From the NCBI RefSeq assembly GCF_003335105.1, contig NZ_QFWQ01000005.1, forward strand, positions 1 through 64,000: a DNA stretch of 64,000 nucleotides, in the 5' to 3' direction. The notes under the pieces were generated by a model, which was not told where the DNA came from, did no database searches, and was given only the letters and a program-made list of their open reading frames with translations. The position numbers and the translations under genes are program-made. Shown piece after piece: positions 7,634-15,989 of this stretch (position 1 is its first letter; every line of letters begins with the position of its first letter). This DNA comes from Rhodanobacter denitrificans (lineage in GTDB: Bacteria > Pseudomonadota > Gammaproteobacteria > Xanthomonadales > Rhodanobacteraceae).

Positions 7634-8860
7634 ATGTCGTTCGATATCGTGGTCATCGGCGCCGGTCCGGCCGGGTTGTGTTTCGCCCGCTCGCTGGCCG
7701 GCAGCGGCCTGCGCATCGCGCTGGTCGAGCGGCAGGAAGAGGCGGCGCTGGCGGCGCCGGCGGACGACGGGCGCGAGATCGCGATCACCCATCATTCGCA
7801 GCGGCTGCTGGGCGAGCGGGGCCTGTGGGCACGCCTGCGCGAGGAGGAGGTCGGCACCCTGCGCGACGCGCTGGTGCTCGACGGCGACGATCGCGACGGC
7901 CTGATGTTCCGCCACGACGAGGCGGGCAAGTCGCAGCTGGGCTGGCTGGTGAGCAACCACGCGATCCGCCGTGCCGCGTACGAAGAGGTGATGGCGCTGC
8001 CCGAGGTCGAGCGCATCACCGGCGCGCGGGTGGGCGCGGTGCGCACCGCCGCCGATGGTGTCGAGGTGAGCCTGGGCGGTGACGAGACCCTGCGCGCGCA
8101 ATTGCTGGTGGCGGCGGACAGCCGTTTCTCCGAGACGCGCCGCGCGATGGGCATCGGCGCCGACCTGCACGATTTCGGCAAGACCATGCTGGTGCTGCGC
8201 ATGCGCCACGACATGCCGCACGAACAGGTGGCATGGGAATGGTTCGGCGTCGGCCAGACCCTGGCTCTGCTGCCGCTGCACGATGCGCACACTTCATCGG
8301 TGGTGCTGACCCTGCCGCCGCCGGCGATGCAGGCCCTGCTGGCGCTGGACGACGCGGGGCTGGAGGCGGCGCTGGCCGAACGTTTCCAGCAGCGGCTGGG
8401 TGCGATGCGCGTGGCTGGCCCGCGGTGCGCCTATCCGCTGGTGGGCGTGTACGCGAGGCGCTTCGTGGCCGAGCGCTTTGCATTGATCGGCGACGCCGCA
8501 GTGGGCATGCACCCGCTCACTGCGCACGGCTTCAACTTCGGCCTGCTCGGGCAGGCCGCGCTGGCGCGCGAGCTGCGTGCGGCGGTGGCCGCGGAGCAGC
8601 CGTTCTGGAGTCCGGCGCTGCTGCAGCGCTACGAGCGCCAGCACCGGCTGGCCACGCGGCCGCTGTACCTGGCCACGCAGATGCTGGCCGGCCTGTACAC
8701 CGACGACCGCCGCCCGGCGCGGGTGCTGCGCAAGCTGGCGCTGGGCGCCGGCGCCCGGTTGGGACCGTTCAGGCGGCTGGTGATGTCCGGCCTCGTCGCC
8801 GACCACGCTGGTGTTCCGGGGCCGTTGCGGCGGTTGCGATATTCGCGACCGTCGGCGTAG
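7634..8860 (+). CDS. ubiM: FAD-dependent UbiH/UbiM-type hydroxylase
   Basis: This 408-residue flavoprotein monooxygenase has the Rossmann GxGxxG motif (IGAGPAG, about residues 8-14), a mid-region RxxY-type segment and the second FAD motif GDAAVGMHPLTAHG near residue 290. The family hydroxylates aromatic rings, and the whole-length pattern fits UbiM, which can hydroxylate several positions of the ubiquinone ring. Related UbiH or UbiF types are the alternatives, so the symbol is tentative. The start at 7634 is the only one that gives a normal flavoprotein N-terminus; the frame upstream is non-coding in character. Confidence 0.7.
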   Translation: MSFDIVVIGAGPAGLCFARSLAGSGLRIALVERQEEAALAAPADDGREIAITHHSQRLLGERGLWARLREEEVGTLRDALVLDGDDRDGLMFRHDEAGKSQLGWLVSNHAIRRAAYEEVMALPEVERITGARVGAVRTAADGVEVSLGGDETLRAQLLVAADSRFSETRRAMGIGADLHDFGKTMLVLRMRHDMPHEQVAWEWFGVGQTLALLPLHDAHTSSVVLTLPPPAMQALLALDDAGLEAALAERFQQRLGAMRVAGPRCAYPLVGVYARRFVAERFALIGDAAVGMHPLTAHGFNFGLLGQAALARELRAAVAAEQPFWSPALLQRYERQHRLATRPLYLATQMLAGLYTDDRRPARVLRKLALGAGARLGPFRRLVMSGLVADHAGVPGPLRRLRYSRPSA

Positions 8861-8931
8861 CTGGCGCGGATTCGGGAGGCGTCGCACCCGCGCACGGCGG
8901 GCTTCCCCGGATCGTGCGATAAGATCCGGGG

Positions 8932-9672
8932 ATGAGCTTTTCCCCGTCCCCCGCCGTGAAAATCGGCCTCTCGATCGCCGTGGCGACCGGGCTGTACGGC
9001 GTGTCGTTCGGCGCGCTCGGCGTCGCTTCCGGGCTCGGCGTGTGGCAAACGGTGGCACTGAGCGCGCTGATGTTCACCGGCGGCTCGCAGTTCGCCTTCA
9101 TCGGGGTAGTGGCCGGCGGCGGCGCCGGTTCGGCCGCATTCGGTGCGGCGACCCTGCTTGGCGTGCGCAACGCGGTCTACGGCATGCAGCTGAACCGGAT
9201 GCTCAAGCCGCGCGGCTGGCGCCGGCTGCTTGCCGCCCAGGTCACCATCGACGAATCCGCCGCCACCGCCGCGGGCCAGCTCGATCCCGGCGAGCAGCGC
9301 CGCGGTTTCTGGAGCGCCGGGTTGGGCGTGTTCGTGCTGTGGAACCTGTTTACCCTGGCTGGCGCGCTGCTCGGCGACGCGCTGGGCGATCCCCGCCGCT
9401 GGGGCCTGGACGGTGCGGCGGTGGCCGCCTTCCTCGGCCTGCTGTGGCCGCGCCTGCGTGCCCGCGAGCCGGTGGCGCTGGCCGTGGTTTGCGCGCTGGT
9501 GACCGTGCTGGCGATGCCGCGGGTGCCGCCCGGCGTGCCGATCCTGCTCGCCGCGCTGGTCGCGGCGCTGTGGGGCTGGTTCAGTCGCGGGCCGGCGGAC
9601 GAGGGGCTGGAGCCGGACGTCGATCCGGCTGATTTCGACGCCGCTGGCGGCTCGCCGCAGGAGCGTCGCTGA
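8932..9672 (+). CDS. azlC: AzlC family permease subunit
   Basis: The 246-residue membrane protein is the large subunit of an AzlCD-type exporter, which in characterised cases exports branched-chain amino acids or their analogues. Typical signatures are YGVSFGALG near residue 23, MFTGGSQFAF at about 47-56 and the LLGVRNAVYG segment. About six to eight membrane segments are expected. It overlaps azlD by one base (TGATG), which implies translational coupling. The acidic C-terminal tail (PDVDPADFD) is not part of the core fold. Confidence 0.85.
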   Translation: MSFSPSPAVKIGLSIAVATGLYGVSFGALGVASGLGVWQTVALSALMFTGGSQFAFIGVVAGGGAGSAAFGAATLLGVRNAVYGMQLNRMLKPRGWRRLLAAQVTIDESAATAAGQLDPGEQRRGFWSAGLGVFVLWNLFTLAGALLGDALGDPRRWGLDGAAVAAFLGLLWPRLRAREPVALAVVCALVTVLAMPRVPPGVPILLAALVAALWGWFSRGPADEGLEPDVDPADFDAAGGSPQERR

Positions 9673-9983
9673 TGGCGTTGTGGGGATGGTTGTTGCTGGC
9701 CAGCGCGGCGGCGTACGCGATCAAGCTGGCCGGTTACCTGGTGCCGGCGCGCTGGCTGGAGAACGAGCACATGAGCCGCGTGGCCGGCACGCTGACGATC
9801 GGCCTGCTGGCTTCGCTGACCGCGATGAACACGTTCAGTGCCGGGGCGGCGCTGGCGCTCGACGCACGACTTGGCGCGCTGCTCGCCGCCGCCTTGGCGT
9901 TGTGGCTGCGCGCGCCGTTCCTGCTGGTGGTGGTCGCGGGCGCGCTGGCGGCGGCGCTGCTGCGTCTGGCAGGCATCGGCTGA
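9672..9983 (+). CDS. azlD: AzlD family small membrane subunit
   Basis: This 103-residue protein has three to four hydrophobic helices and matches AzlD, the small partner required for AzlC transport. Its size and its position immediately after azlC, with a one-base overlap, are the usual arrangement. It ends before a 320-base gap that contains only repeats. Confidence 0.85.
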   Translation: MALWGWLLLASAAAYAIKLAGYLVPARWLENEHMSRVAGTLTIGLLASLTAMNTFSAGAALALDARLGALLAAALALWLRAPFLLVVVAGALAAALLRLAGIG

Positions 9984-10026
9984 AGTTGCCCACGCCGGAG
10001 CTGCACGAGCAGATCCGATTCTGCCT

Positions 10027-10206
10027 GTCATTCCGGCGAAAGCCCATGGCTCCGAAAACCTTCAGTCGTCATTCCGGCGCAGGCCGGAATCGCACTTGAA
10101 CGACGCAGAGGGGCGGCCCAGATGGATCGCCGGGCTAAAAATCATGGCCGATGCGATGCGTTGCTGCACAGGATGAAGTGCGATTCCGGCCTGCGCCGGA
10201 ATGACG
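10027..10206. repeat. extragenic inverted-repeat unit, REP/MITE-like
   Basis: The 320-base gap 9984-10303 holds no gene but contains perfect 31-bp arms. The left arm at 10067-10097 begins CGTCATTCCGGCG and is exactly inverted at 10176-10206, enclosing 78 bases. A third partial copy (GTCATTCCGGCG) begins at 10027. This is the layout of a REP pair or small MITE. Confidence 0.75.
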
Positions 10207-10303
10207 ATTGGAAAGGCCCCGAAACGCTGGAGCTGCAGGCCACCAAAAATGTTCCGGACAGCAGTGTGCTTTCACAGGCATGCCGAACAAGGCACCCGAT
10301 GGT

Positions 10304-10726
10304 TCAGGCCTTCCCTTGCGCGCCCGCCAGCTGCGAGGCGATCCGCACCTCGCCGGTCAGCACCTTGTGGATCGGGCACTTGTTGGCGATCTGCAGCAGG
10401 CGCTCGCGCTGCTCGTTGTCCAGCTCGCCGTCGAGCGTGATCACGCGGGTGATGTCGTTGCCCGCCGCGGGCGTGCCGTCGGGATTGAACTTGAGTTCCA
10501 CCGCCACGTGGCGCAGCGGCCAGCCCTTGCGCGCCGCGTACATCTCCAGCGTGATCGCGGTGCAGGCGCCCAGCGCGGACAGCAACAGCCGGTGGGGCGC
10601 CGGGCCGGTATTGGCGCCGCCTTCCTCGACCGGTTCGTCGGCATGCCAGGTGTTGCCCTGGTCGTCGGTGAACTCGACTGCGTACGGCGCGCCGCCGGTG
10701 CTGGCGCGGACGGTGGGGATGCTCAT
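10304..10726 (-). CDS. OsmC/Ohr family peroxidase-like protein
   Basis: The 140-residue cytoplasmic protein belongs to the OsmC superfamily, which reduces organic hydroperoxides using two cysteines. Both are present: C55 in [12 protein letters not shown] and C117 in NKCPIHKVL. The sequence is closer to the YhfA-like OsmC subgroup than to Ohr. It follows the acyl-CoA dehydrogenase gene on the same strand after 23 bases, so the two probably share a transcript. The start at 10726 has GGAGAA upstream. Confidence 0.85.
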   Translation of the reverse strand: MSIPTVRASTGGAPYAVEFTDDQGNTWHADEPVEEGGANTGPAPHRLLLSALGACTAITLEMYAARKGWPLRHVAVELKFNPDGTPAAGNDITRVITLDGELDNEQRERLLQIANKCPIHKVLTGEVRIASQLAGAQGKA

Positions 10727-10749
10727 GGCGGGTTCTCCTTGGTCGGGTT

Positions 10750-12519
10750 TCAGATCACGTCCCACATGTAGCCGTCGTGCGCGAGCACCGCGCCGGCCAG
10801 CTGTTCGATCGCCTCGTCCTCGTTGCGTTCCAGCCCGCGCACGTTGCGCGCCATGCGCCGGCGCGCCTGGCGCGCGAATACTTCGGCGATGCTTACGGCT
10901 TCGTCCGCGGCGGGATGCGCCTGCTTCAGCAGGCTGTCGGCGCGCGACAGCACGCACAGGCCCACGAACAGGTCGATCGCGATGTCGGCCAGGCGCTTCT
11001 GCGCGTGCTGCATGTCGGCCACCTTCTTGCCGTAGCGGCGCAGCAGCGCGTCGGATGATTTTGAAAGTTCCACCGTGTACTTCTCATAGGTGGCGGCGAC
11101 CTTGCGCAGCCGCGGCGACAGCTCGTGCGCGATGCGGTCGATGCCGTAGCCGGTGGCCTCGCGCATGCGCCGGCCGGTGTAGCTGCCGAGCACGCCGAAG
11201 CCCTTGATCGGCTCGTTGAAGATGTCGCCCACGGCGGCCTTCAATTCGGAGAGGCCCGCGCCGACGCCCTTCAGGCCGGACAGCGCGATGTACAGCCGCA
11301 GGATCTCGTTGGTGCCCTCGAAGATCGACAGGATGCGCGTGTCGCGGGTGATCTGCTCGTACGGGAACTCGCGCATGAAGCCGTTGCCGGCGGCGATCTG
11401 CAGTGCCTCGTAGGACGCGCGCTGCACCGCCTCGCTGGCGAACACCTTGCTCATCGCCGCCTCGACCGAGTAATCGCTGCCGCCGCCGTCGATCAGGTGC
11501 GCCACCATCCACACCGCACTCTCGGCGGCGAAGCAGTCCACCGCCATCTGCGCGACCTTCTCGCGCACCAGGCCGAACTCGGCGATCGGCTGGCCGAACT
11601 GCTTGCGCTCCTTCGCCTGCGCGCTGGCCAGGCGGATCAGCGTGCGCATGCCGCCCACCGCGCCGCCGCCCAGGCCGGTGCGGCCCGAGTTCAGGATGCT
11701 CATCGCCACCTTGAAGCCCTTGCCGACCGGGCCCAGCACGTTTTCCGGCGACACGCGCACGTCGGCGAACGCCACCGTGGTGGTGCTTGATGCGCGGATG
11801 CCCATCTTGTCCTCGTGCGGGCCGTGGCTGACGCCGGGCCACTTCGCCTCGACCAGGAAGGCGGTGATCTTGCCCTCGGGCGTGTCGGTGCGCGCGAACA
11901 CGGTGTAGAAGTCGGCGATGCCGCCGTTGGTGATCCAGATCTTCTCGCCCGAAAGCGTCCAGCTGCCGTCGTCGTTGCGCACGGCCTTGGTGCGGATCGA
12001 GGCGGCGTCGGAGCCGGCGCCGGATTCGGTGAGGCAAAACGCAGCGATCATCTCGCCCGTGGCCAGCTTCGGCAGGTAGCGCTGCTTCTGCTCATCGCTG
12101 CCGAACAGCAGCAGTCCCTTCATGCCGATCGAGCTGTGCGCGCCGATGGTCAGCGAGACCGAGCTGTCGTGGCTGCTGGTCTGGCCCAGCACGCGTGCGT
12201 AGGCGCCGTTGGACAGTTCCATGCCGCCGAACTGCTCGGGGATGATCAGGCCGAACAGGCCCATTTCGCGCAGCGCCTGGATGAACTCGGCCGGCTGCTC
12301 GGCGTCGCGGTCGTACTGCTTCAGCGCGGCGCCCTTGTCGGCGAGGAACTGGTCGATCGCGTCGGTCATCGCGCCCAGCATTTCCCTGTCGCGCGCGTTG
12401 ATCTCGGGGTAGGGGAACAGGTTCTCCTCCAGGATGTTGCCCAGGAACAGCTGCTTGGCGACGCTGTCGTCGCTGCGCAAGGTAGCGGAAGCGGAAGTAG
12501 CGGGCGACGACGGGTTCAT
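10750..12519 (-). CDS. acyl-CoA dehydrogenase, VLCAD/ACAD9-like
   Basis: This is a 589-residue flavoenzyme for the first step of fatty-acid beta-oxidation. The N-terminal helical domain, the middle beta domain ([16 protein letters not shown]) and the C-terminal helical domain ([21 protein letters not shown]-like region, IFEGTNEI with the usual catalytic glutamate) are all visible. An extra C-terminal helical segment of about 150 residues, ending in [15 protein letters not shown], resembles mitochondrial VLCAD/ACAD9 and points to long-chain substrates. The start at 12519 has GGAG nine bases upstream; the frame is open beyond it but is not protein-like. Confidence 0.9.
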   Translation of the reverse strand: MNPSSPATSASATLRSDDSVAKQLFLGNILEENLFPYPEINARDREMLGAMTDAIDQFLADKGAALKQYDRDAEQPAEFIQALREMGLFGLIIPEQFGGMELSNGAYARVLGQTSSHDSSVSLTIGAHSSIGMKGLLLFGSDEQKQRYLPKLATGEMIAAFCLTESGAGSDAASIRTKAVRNDDGSWTLSGEKIWITNGGIADFYTVFARTDTPEGKITAFLVEAKWPGVSHGPHEDKMGIRASSTTTVAFADVRVSPENVLGPVGKGFKVAMSILNSGRTGLGGGAVGGMRTLIRLASAQAKERKQFGQPIAEFGLVREKVAQMAVDCFAAESAVWMVAHLIDGGGSDYSVEAAMSKVFASEAVQRASYEALQIAAGNGFMREFPYEQITRDTRILSIFEGTNEILRLYIALSGLKGVGAGLSELKAAVGDIFNEPIKGFGVLGSYTGRRMREATGYGIDRIAHELSPRLRKVAATYEKYTVELSKSSDALLRRYGKKVADMQHAQKRLADIAIDLFVGLCVLSRADSLLKQAHPAADEAVSIAEVFARQARRRMARNVRGLERNEDEAIEQLAGAVLAHDGYMWDVI

Positions 12520-12720
12520 GACGCGATCTCCATGAAGGGCGAAGCGCCATTCTGGCACTTCCGCCATGCCCATCCATGTCGCCAATCGACGCACCCGGCG
12601 CGCTGCGCAGCGGCACCCTCCGGCGGCGCTGCCGGGCCGCCAACGCTTGAAACGTTTTCCCGGCGCACCCAAATTATCGTTTGTGATGCGTCATATCGGC
12701 GGGTTTTCGGAGGTAAGACC

Positions 12721-12987
12721 ATGGCAACCGGATGGGCAGGCGACGGCGCCGTGCAGGACCAGATCGACGCCACGGTCGACGACGCGGTGCAGCGGGCGCG
12801 CCAGCAGTTGCGCAAGGGCCCGGGCCTCAAGCACTGCGAGGAATGCGACGCGCCGATTCCCGCGGCACGGCGCAAGGCCGTGCCCGGCGTGCGCCTGTGC
12901 GTGGCCTGCCAGGAAACGCAGGACGCGGCGCAGCGCAGTGCCGGCTTGTACAACCGCCGCGGCAGCAAGGACAGCCAGCTGCGCTGA
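12721..12987 (+). CDS. DksA/TraR-type zinc finger protein
   Basis: The small 88-residue protein has a four-cysteine zinc finger (CEEC at about 40-43, then CVAC at about 61-64) with the PIPAARRKAVPG spacer characteristic of short DksA/TraR relatives such as YbiI. These proteins are thought to bind RNA polymerase or act as small regulators. It lacks the long coiled coil of true DksA, so it is unlikely to replace it. The start at 12721 follows GGAGGT. It is transcribed alone, divergently from the acyl-CoA dehydrogenase gene. Confidence 0.83.
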   Translation: MATGWAGDGAVQDQIDATVDDAVQRARQQLRKGPGLKHCEECDAPIPAARRKAVPGVRLCVACQETQDAAQRSAGLYNRRGSKDSQLR

Positions 12988-12999
12988 GTGCTCCCGCGC

Positions 13000-13398
13000 C
13001 TAACGCCCGACGAAACTGATGTCCGCCAGTCCGTTCGATTTCGCGCTGGACAGCACGTCCGCCACAGCCTGGTAGGGAGTGCCGTCGGCAGCGTCGATGT
13101 GCAGCGCCGGCGGCTTCGCCTGCAGCGCCGCGAGGGCCAGCTGGACGTTCACCGCGGAGCGGTCGACCGGCACCGCGTTCCAGTACATCGAGCCGTCGGA
13201 GTGGATCGCCAGCTGGATCGGCGCGGGCCTCGGCAGGTGCGGCTGCGGCCCCGGCTGCGGCAGGTCGATCTTCAGCCGCCGGGTGACCACCGGCGCGGTG
13301 ATCATGAAGATGATCAGCAGCACCAGCAGCACGTCGACCAGCGGGGTGACGTTGATTTGCGCAATGGCATCACGGGAAGCACGGACGGGGAGAGCCAT
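13000..13398 (-). CDS. ExbD/TolR family biopolymer transport protein
   Basis: The 132-residue protein has one N-terminal membrane helix (about 19-38) preceded by INVTPLVDVLLVLLIIFM. It contains the conserved aspartate of ExbD/TolR (D22) needed for proton-driven energising of TonB or Tol machinery, and a periplasmic C-terminal domain. Unusually, no ExbB/TolQ partner is adjacent. It ends 12 bases from the convergent zinc-finger gene. The start at 13398 has GGAAGA upstream. Confidence 0.87.
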   Translation of the reverse strand: MALPVRASRDAIAQINVTPLVDVLLVLLIIFMITAPVVTRRLKIDLPQPGPQPHLPRPAPIQLAIHSDGSMYWNAVPVDRSAVNVQLALAALQAKPPALHIDAADGTPYQAVADVLSSAKSNGLADISFVGR

Positions 13399-13508
13399 GG
13401 GTCTTCCTCCAGTTGCGTGATGGTGTCGAGCGGCGGGATGCCCGGCGCGAGCGGGGGATGCCGGGCGAGTCCAGCTTACTCCCGGCTTGCCGGGATCGGC
13501 TGCTTGCC

Positions 13509-14471
13509 TCAGACGGCCGGTTCGGTGGCCGCCGCCGACGGCTGCCGCCGCTGGCGCGCCAGGCTGTGTTCGCGGTGGGCGATATACAGGCTGGCGCCGA
13601 TGATGATGGCGGCGCCCGTCGCGGTGTAGCGGTTCACGTCCTCGCCGAAGATCCACCACGCCAGCACCGCCACGATCAGCAGCTGCAGGTAGCTGAAAGG
13701 GGCGAGCAGCGAGGCGTCGGCCAGCCGCAGCGCGCGCGTCCAGCACCAGTGGCCGCCGGTGCCTAGTGCGCCGGACAGCACCAGCCACGGCCAGATCCCG
13801 GCGTGCGGCCATTGCCATACAGGCAGCGCGGCGGGCAGCGACAACGGCACCCACAGCAGGGTGGTGAGCAGCACGATGCGGTCGGCCGGCTCGCTGCCGG
13901 TCAGCGACTTGATGCTGATCGTCACCGCGCCGGTCAGTGCGGCCGCCAGCAGCGCGACCAGGCTGCCGGCGGCGAACGCATCGCTGCCCGGGCGCACGAT
14001 CACCAGCACGCCGATGAAGCCGGCGACCACCGCGCTCCAGCGGCGCAGGCGCACCACCTCGCCGAGGAACAGCACCGCGCCAATGGTGACGAACAACGGC
14101 GAGGAGTACGACAGCGCCACCGCCTCGGCCAGCGGCAGGTTCACGATCGCCCAGAACCCGGCCAGCATGCCGCCCATGCCCAGCACGCAGCGCATCAGGT
14201 AGAAGCCGAAACGCGGCGTGTGCAGCAGTGGCCAGCCGTGCACCCAGAGCAGCGGCAGGGCGAACAGCGTGCCGAACGCGCTGCGGAAGAAGGTGATCTG
14301 GAACGGGTGCAACTGGGCGGAGGCGAAGCGGATCGTCACCGCCATCAGCGCAAAGAAACTCGCGCTGCCCAGCATCAGCAGCACCGCGCGCAGCGGCAGC
14401 GGCGTGGAGGCGGGCGGCGATGCAGGGATCGGGTCCAGGGCCATGCCAGGGAAAGCTTGGGAGGTGCGCAT
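13509..14471 (-). CDS. EamA/DMT family transporter
   Basis: The roughly 320-residue protein has ten predicted membrane helices in two EamA repeats, the drug/metabolite transporter fold. Each half shows typical EamA segments: FFRSAFGTLFALPLL with ALSYSSPLFVTIGAVLFLGE, and FSYLQLLIVAVLAWWIFGE with ASLYIA. The exported substrate cannot be predicted. Starts at 14471 or 14444 are both plausible; I used the longer because GTGGGA lies just upstream. Confidence 0.82.
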   Translation of the reverse strand: MRTSQAFPGMALDPIPASPPASTPLPLRAVLLMLGSASFFALMAVTIRFASAQLHPFQITFFRSAFGTLFALPLLWVHGWPLLHTPRFGFYLMRCVLGMGGMLAGFWAIVNLPLAEAVALSYSSPLFVTIGAVLFLGEVVRLRRWSAVVAGFIGVLVIVRPGSDAFAAGSLVALLAAALTGAVTISIKSLTGSEPADRIVLLTTLLWVPLSLPAALPVWQWPHAGIWPWLVLSGALGTGGHWCWTRALRLADASLLAPFSYLQLLIVAVLAWWIFGEDVNRYTATGAAIIIGASLYIAHREHSLARQRRQPSAAATEPAV

Positions 14472-14533
14472 GGTATCCCACTTGCACCACGGCTTTCGCA
14501 TCGACGGCGTCCGCGCGCTGCCGCCGACGGGTT

Positions 14534-15088
14534 TCAGTGGGCGGGTCGTGCCCCGGTGTCCATGGCGCCGTTCGACCATGCCTGCAGCCGCTCGCGCACG
14601 GCCGGTTCCAGGCTCTTCAGGCCCCAGCGGCGACCTTCGGCGACAGCCGCCTCGGCCGGTTGGCCGCCGACCTGCGCGGCGCGCAACGCGATCATTGCGC
14701 CGACCCGGTTGCCGCTGGCGCAATGCACCAGGGTCGGCCGGTTGCCGGCTTCGCGCAGCAGCCGGTCGAACCGCGCGACGTTGGCGCGGGTGAGGTCGTC
14801 GGCGCCGCGGATCGGCAGGTTGCGGTAGCCGATCCCGGCCGCGCGCACGGCGGCACCCTCGTCGAAACCCGCTTTCTCGCGGTCCGTGCTGAGGTCGATC
14901 ACCTGGCGGATGCCGCCGCGCCGCAGCGCGGCGATGTCGCTAGCCTGCAGGCGCCCGGAGGCAACCCGGTGCGGCGCCGGGAATGCCACGTGGGGCAGCC
15001 CGGCGAGGGCGGTGTCGGCCGGCGTGGCGGCGAGAGCGGCGCCGGCGGCGCACACGAGGGCGAGCGACAGCAGTAGCGAGCGGAACAT
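14534..15088 (-). CDS. secreted DUF442-like protein phosphatase
   Basis: This 184-residue protein has a Sec signal peptide (1-21, cleavage after ALA) and a small phosphatase-like domain. The active-site loop HCASGNR gives C123 and R128 with four residues between, as in the DUF442/TIGR01244 group rather than the classical CX5R loop. The upstream IDLSTDREKAGFDE segment supplies the usual general-acid region. It is probably periplasmic, substrate unknown. It ends 62 bases from the EamA gene. Confidence 0.75.
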   Translation of the reverse strand: MFRSLLLSLALVCAAGAALAATPADTALAGLPHVAFPAPHRVASGRLQASDIAALRRGGIRQVIDLSTDREKAGFDEGAAVRAAGIGYRNLPIRGADDLTRANVARFDRLLREAGNRPTLVHCASGNRVGAMIALRAAQVGGQPAEAAVAEGRRWGLKSLEPAVRERLQAWSNGAMDTGARPAH

Positions 15089-15155
15089 CCCGGATGCCTC
15101 CAGCCGATGGAAGCGACACCATACCCGAAGCGGGCCGCGCACCGCCGCCAGCGCT

Positions 15156-15521
15156 TCAGGCGGTTGCCGACTCGACGAAGGTGACCCTGTTGCCGTCCGG
15201 GTCGCATACCGGGGCGAAGCGCAGATAGTGCGTCGCCAGCTGCGGCACGGGCACGTCGATCTGCCGGCCTTGCAGATCCTGCAGGATGCCGTCGAGGTCG
15301 TCGACGATGATGCCCAGCGAGGCGACACCGATTCGCCGGCTCGCCTCGGCCAGCCCGTCCCGCGATCGTACGCGGACCCGGGTGCAGTCGGCGAGCTGCC
15401 ATTCCGCGCAGTCGGCGTCCGGGGTGCAGTCGGGCACGCGCCCGAACAGGCGGGCATACCAGGCGCTTGAGGCCGCGAAGTCACTCGCGGCGACCGTGGC
15501 GAGGACCTGGTGGGCATTCAT
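15156..15521 (-). CDS. VOC/glyoxalase superfamily protein
   Basis: A 121-residue protein of the vicinal-oxygen-chelate fold, with two beta-alpha-beta-beta-beta modules. It shows VAASDFAASSAWYARLFG near the N-terminus and the terminal VCDPDGNRVTFVE signature. The group includes bleomycin-resistance and dioxygenase-like proteins, and the substrate is not predictable. The start at 15521 has GGAGAC upstream; an in-frame start 15 bases earlier is less likely. Confidence 0.8.
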   Translation of the reverse strand: MNAHQVLATVAASDFAASSAWYARLFGRVPDCTPDADCAEWQLADCTRVRVRSRDGLAEASRRIGVASLGIIVDDLDGILQDLQGRQIDVPVPQLATHYLRFAPVCDPDGNRVTFVESATA

Positions 15522-15635
15522 GGCGAGTCTCCGCAAGGGCTCGCCTGCTTTATAGCCGCCGACCGATGTCGATCGTGTGAAAGGCGGCCAGCCCGTACAA
15601 TCGCGTTTCGCTTGAATGATCGCCAGGATCCGCCG

Positions 15636-15980
15636 ATGTCCGATTTTCCCGCTTGCCCATCATGCGCGATGGAGAACACCTATCCCGACGGCGACAGCTG
15701 GATCTGCGCCGACTGCGGCCACGAATGGCCGGTGGCGGGTGCCGCGGACGAGGCCGATGCCGCGGCGGTGGTACGCGATGTCAACGGCAACGTACTCGGC
15801 AGCGGCGATACGGTGACGGTGATCAAGGATCTGAAGGTGAAAGGCTCCTCGATCCCGCTCAAGCAGGGCACGGTGATCCGCAACATCCGCCTGGTCGATG
15901 GCGACAGCGGGCACATCGAGGGCAATTCGGACAAGATCAAGGGTCTGGTGCTGAAGACCTGTTTCCTGCGCAAGGCCTGA
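15636..15980 (+). CDS. yjdM: PhnA/YjdM family zinc-ribbon protein
   Basis: This 114-residue cytoplasmic protein matches YjdM (formerly PhnA). An N-terminal zinc ribbon (CPSC at 7-10 and CADC at about 24-27) is followed by the PhnA domain (VVRDVNGNVLGSGDTV, IKDLKVKGSS, KGLVLKTCFLRK). Despite the old name it is not the phosphonoacetate hydrolase. Its length and sequence are typical and nothing is odd. It stands alone between divergently and convergently transcribed genes. Confidence 0.92.
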   Translation: MSDFPACPSCAMENTYPDGDSWICADCGHEWPVAGAADEADAAAVVRDVNGNVLGSGDTVTVIKDLKVKGSSIPLKQGTVIRNIRLVDGDSGHIEGNSDKIKGLVLKTCFLRKA

Positions 15981-15989
15981 CCGCGCCGG

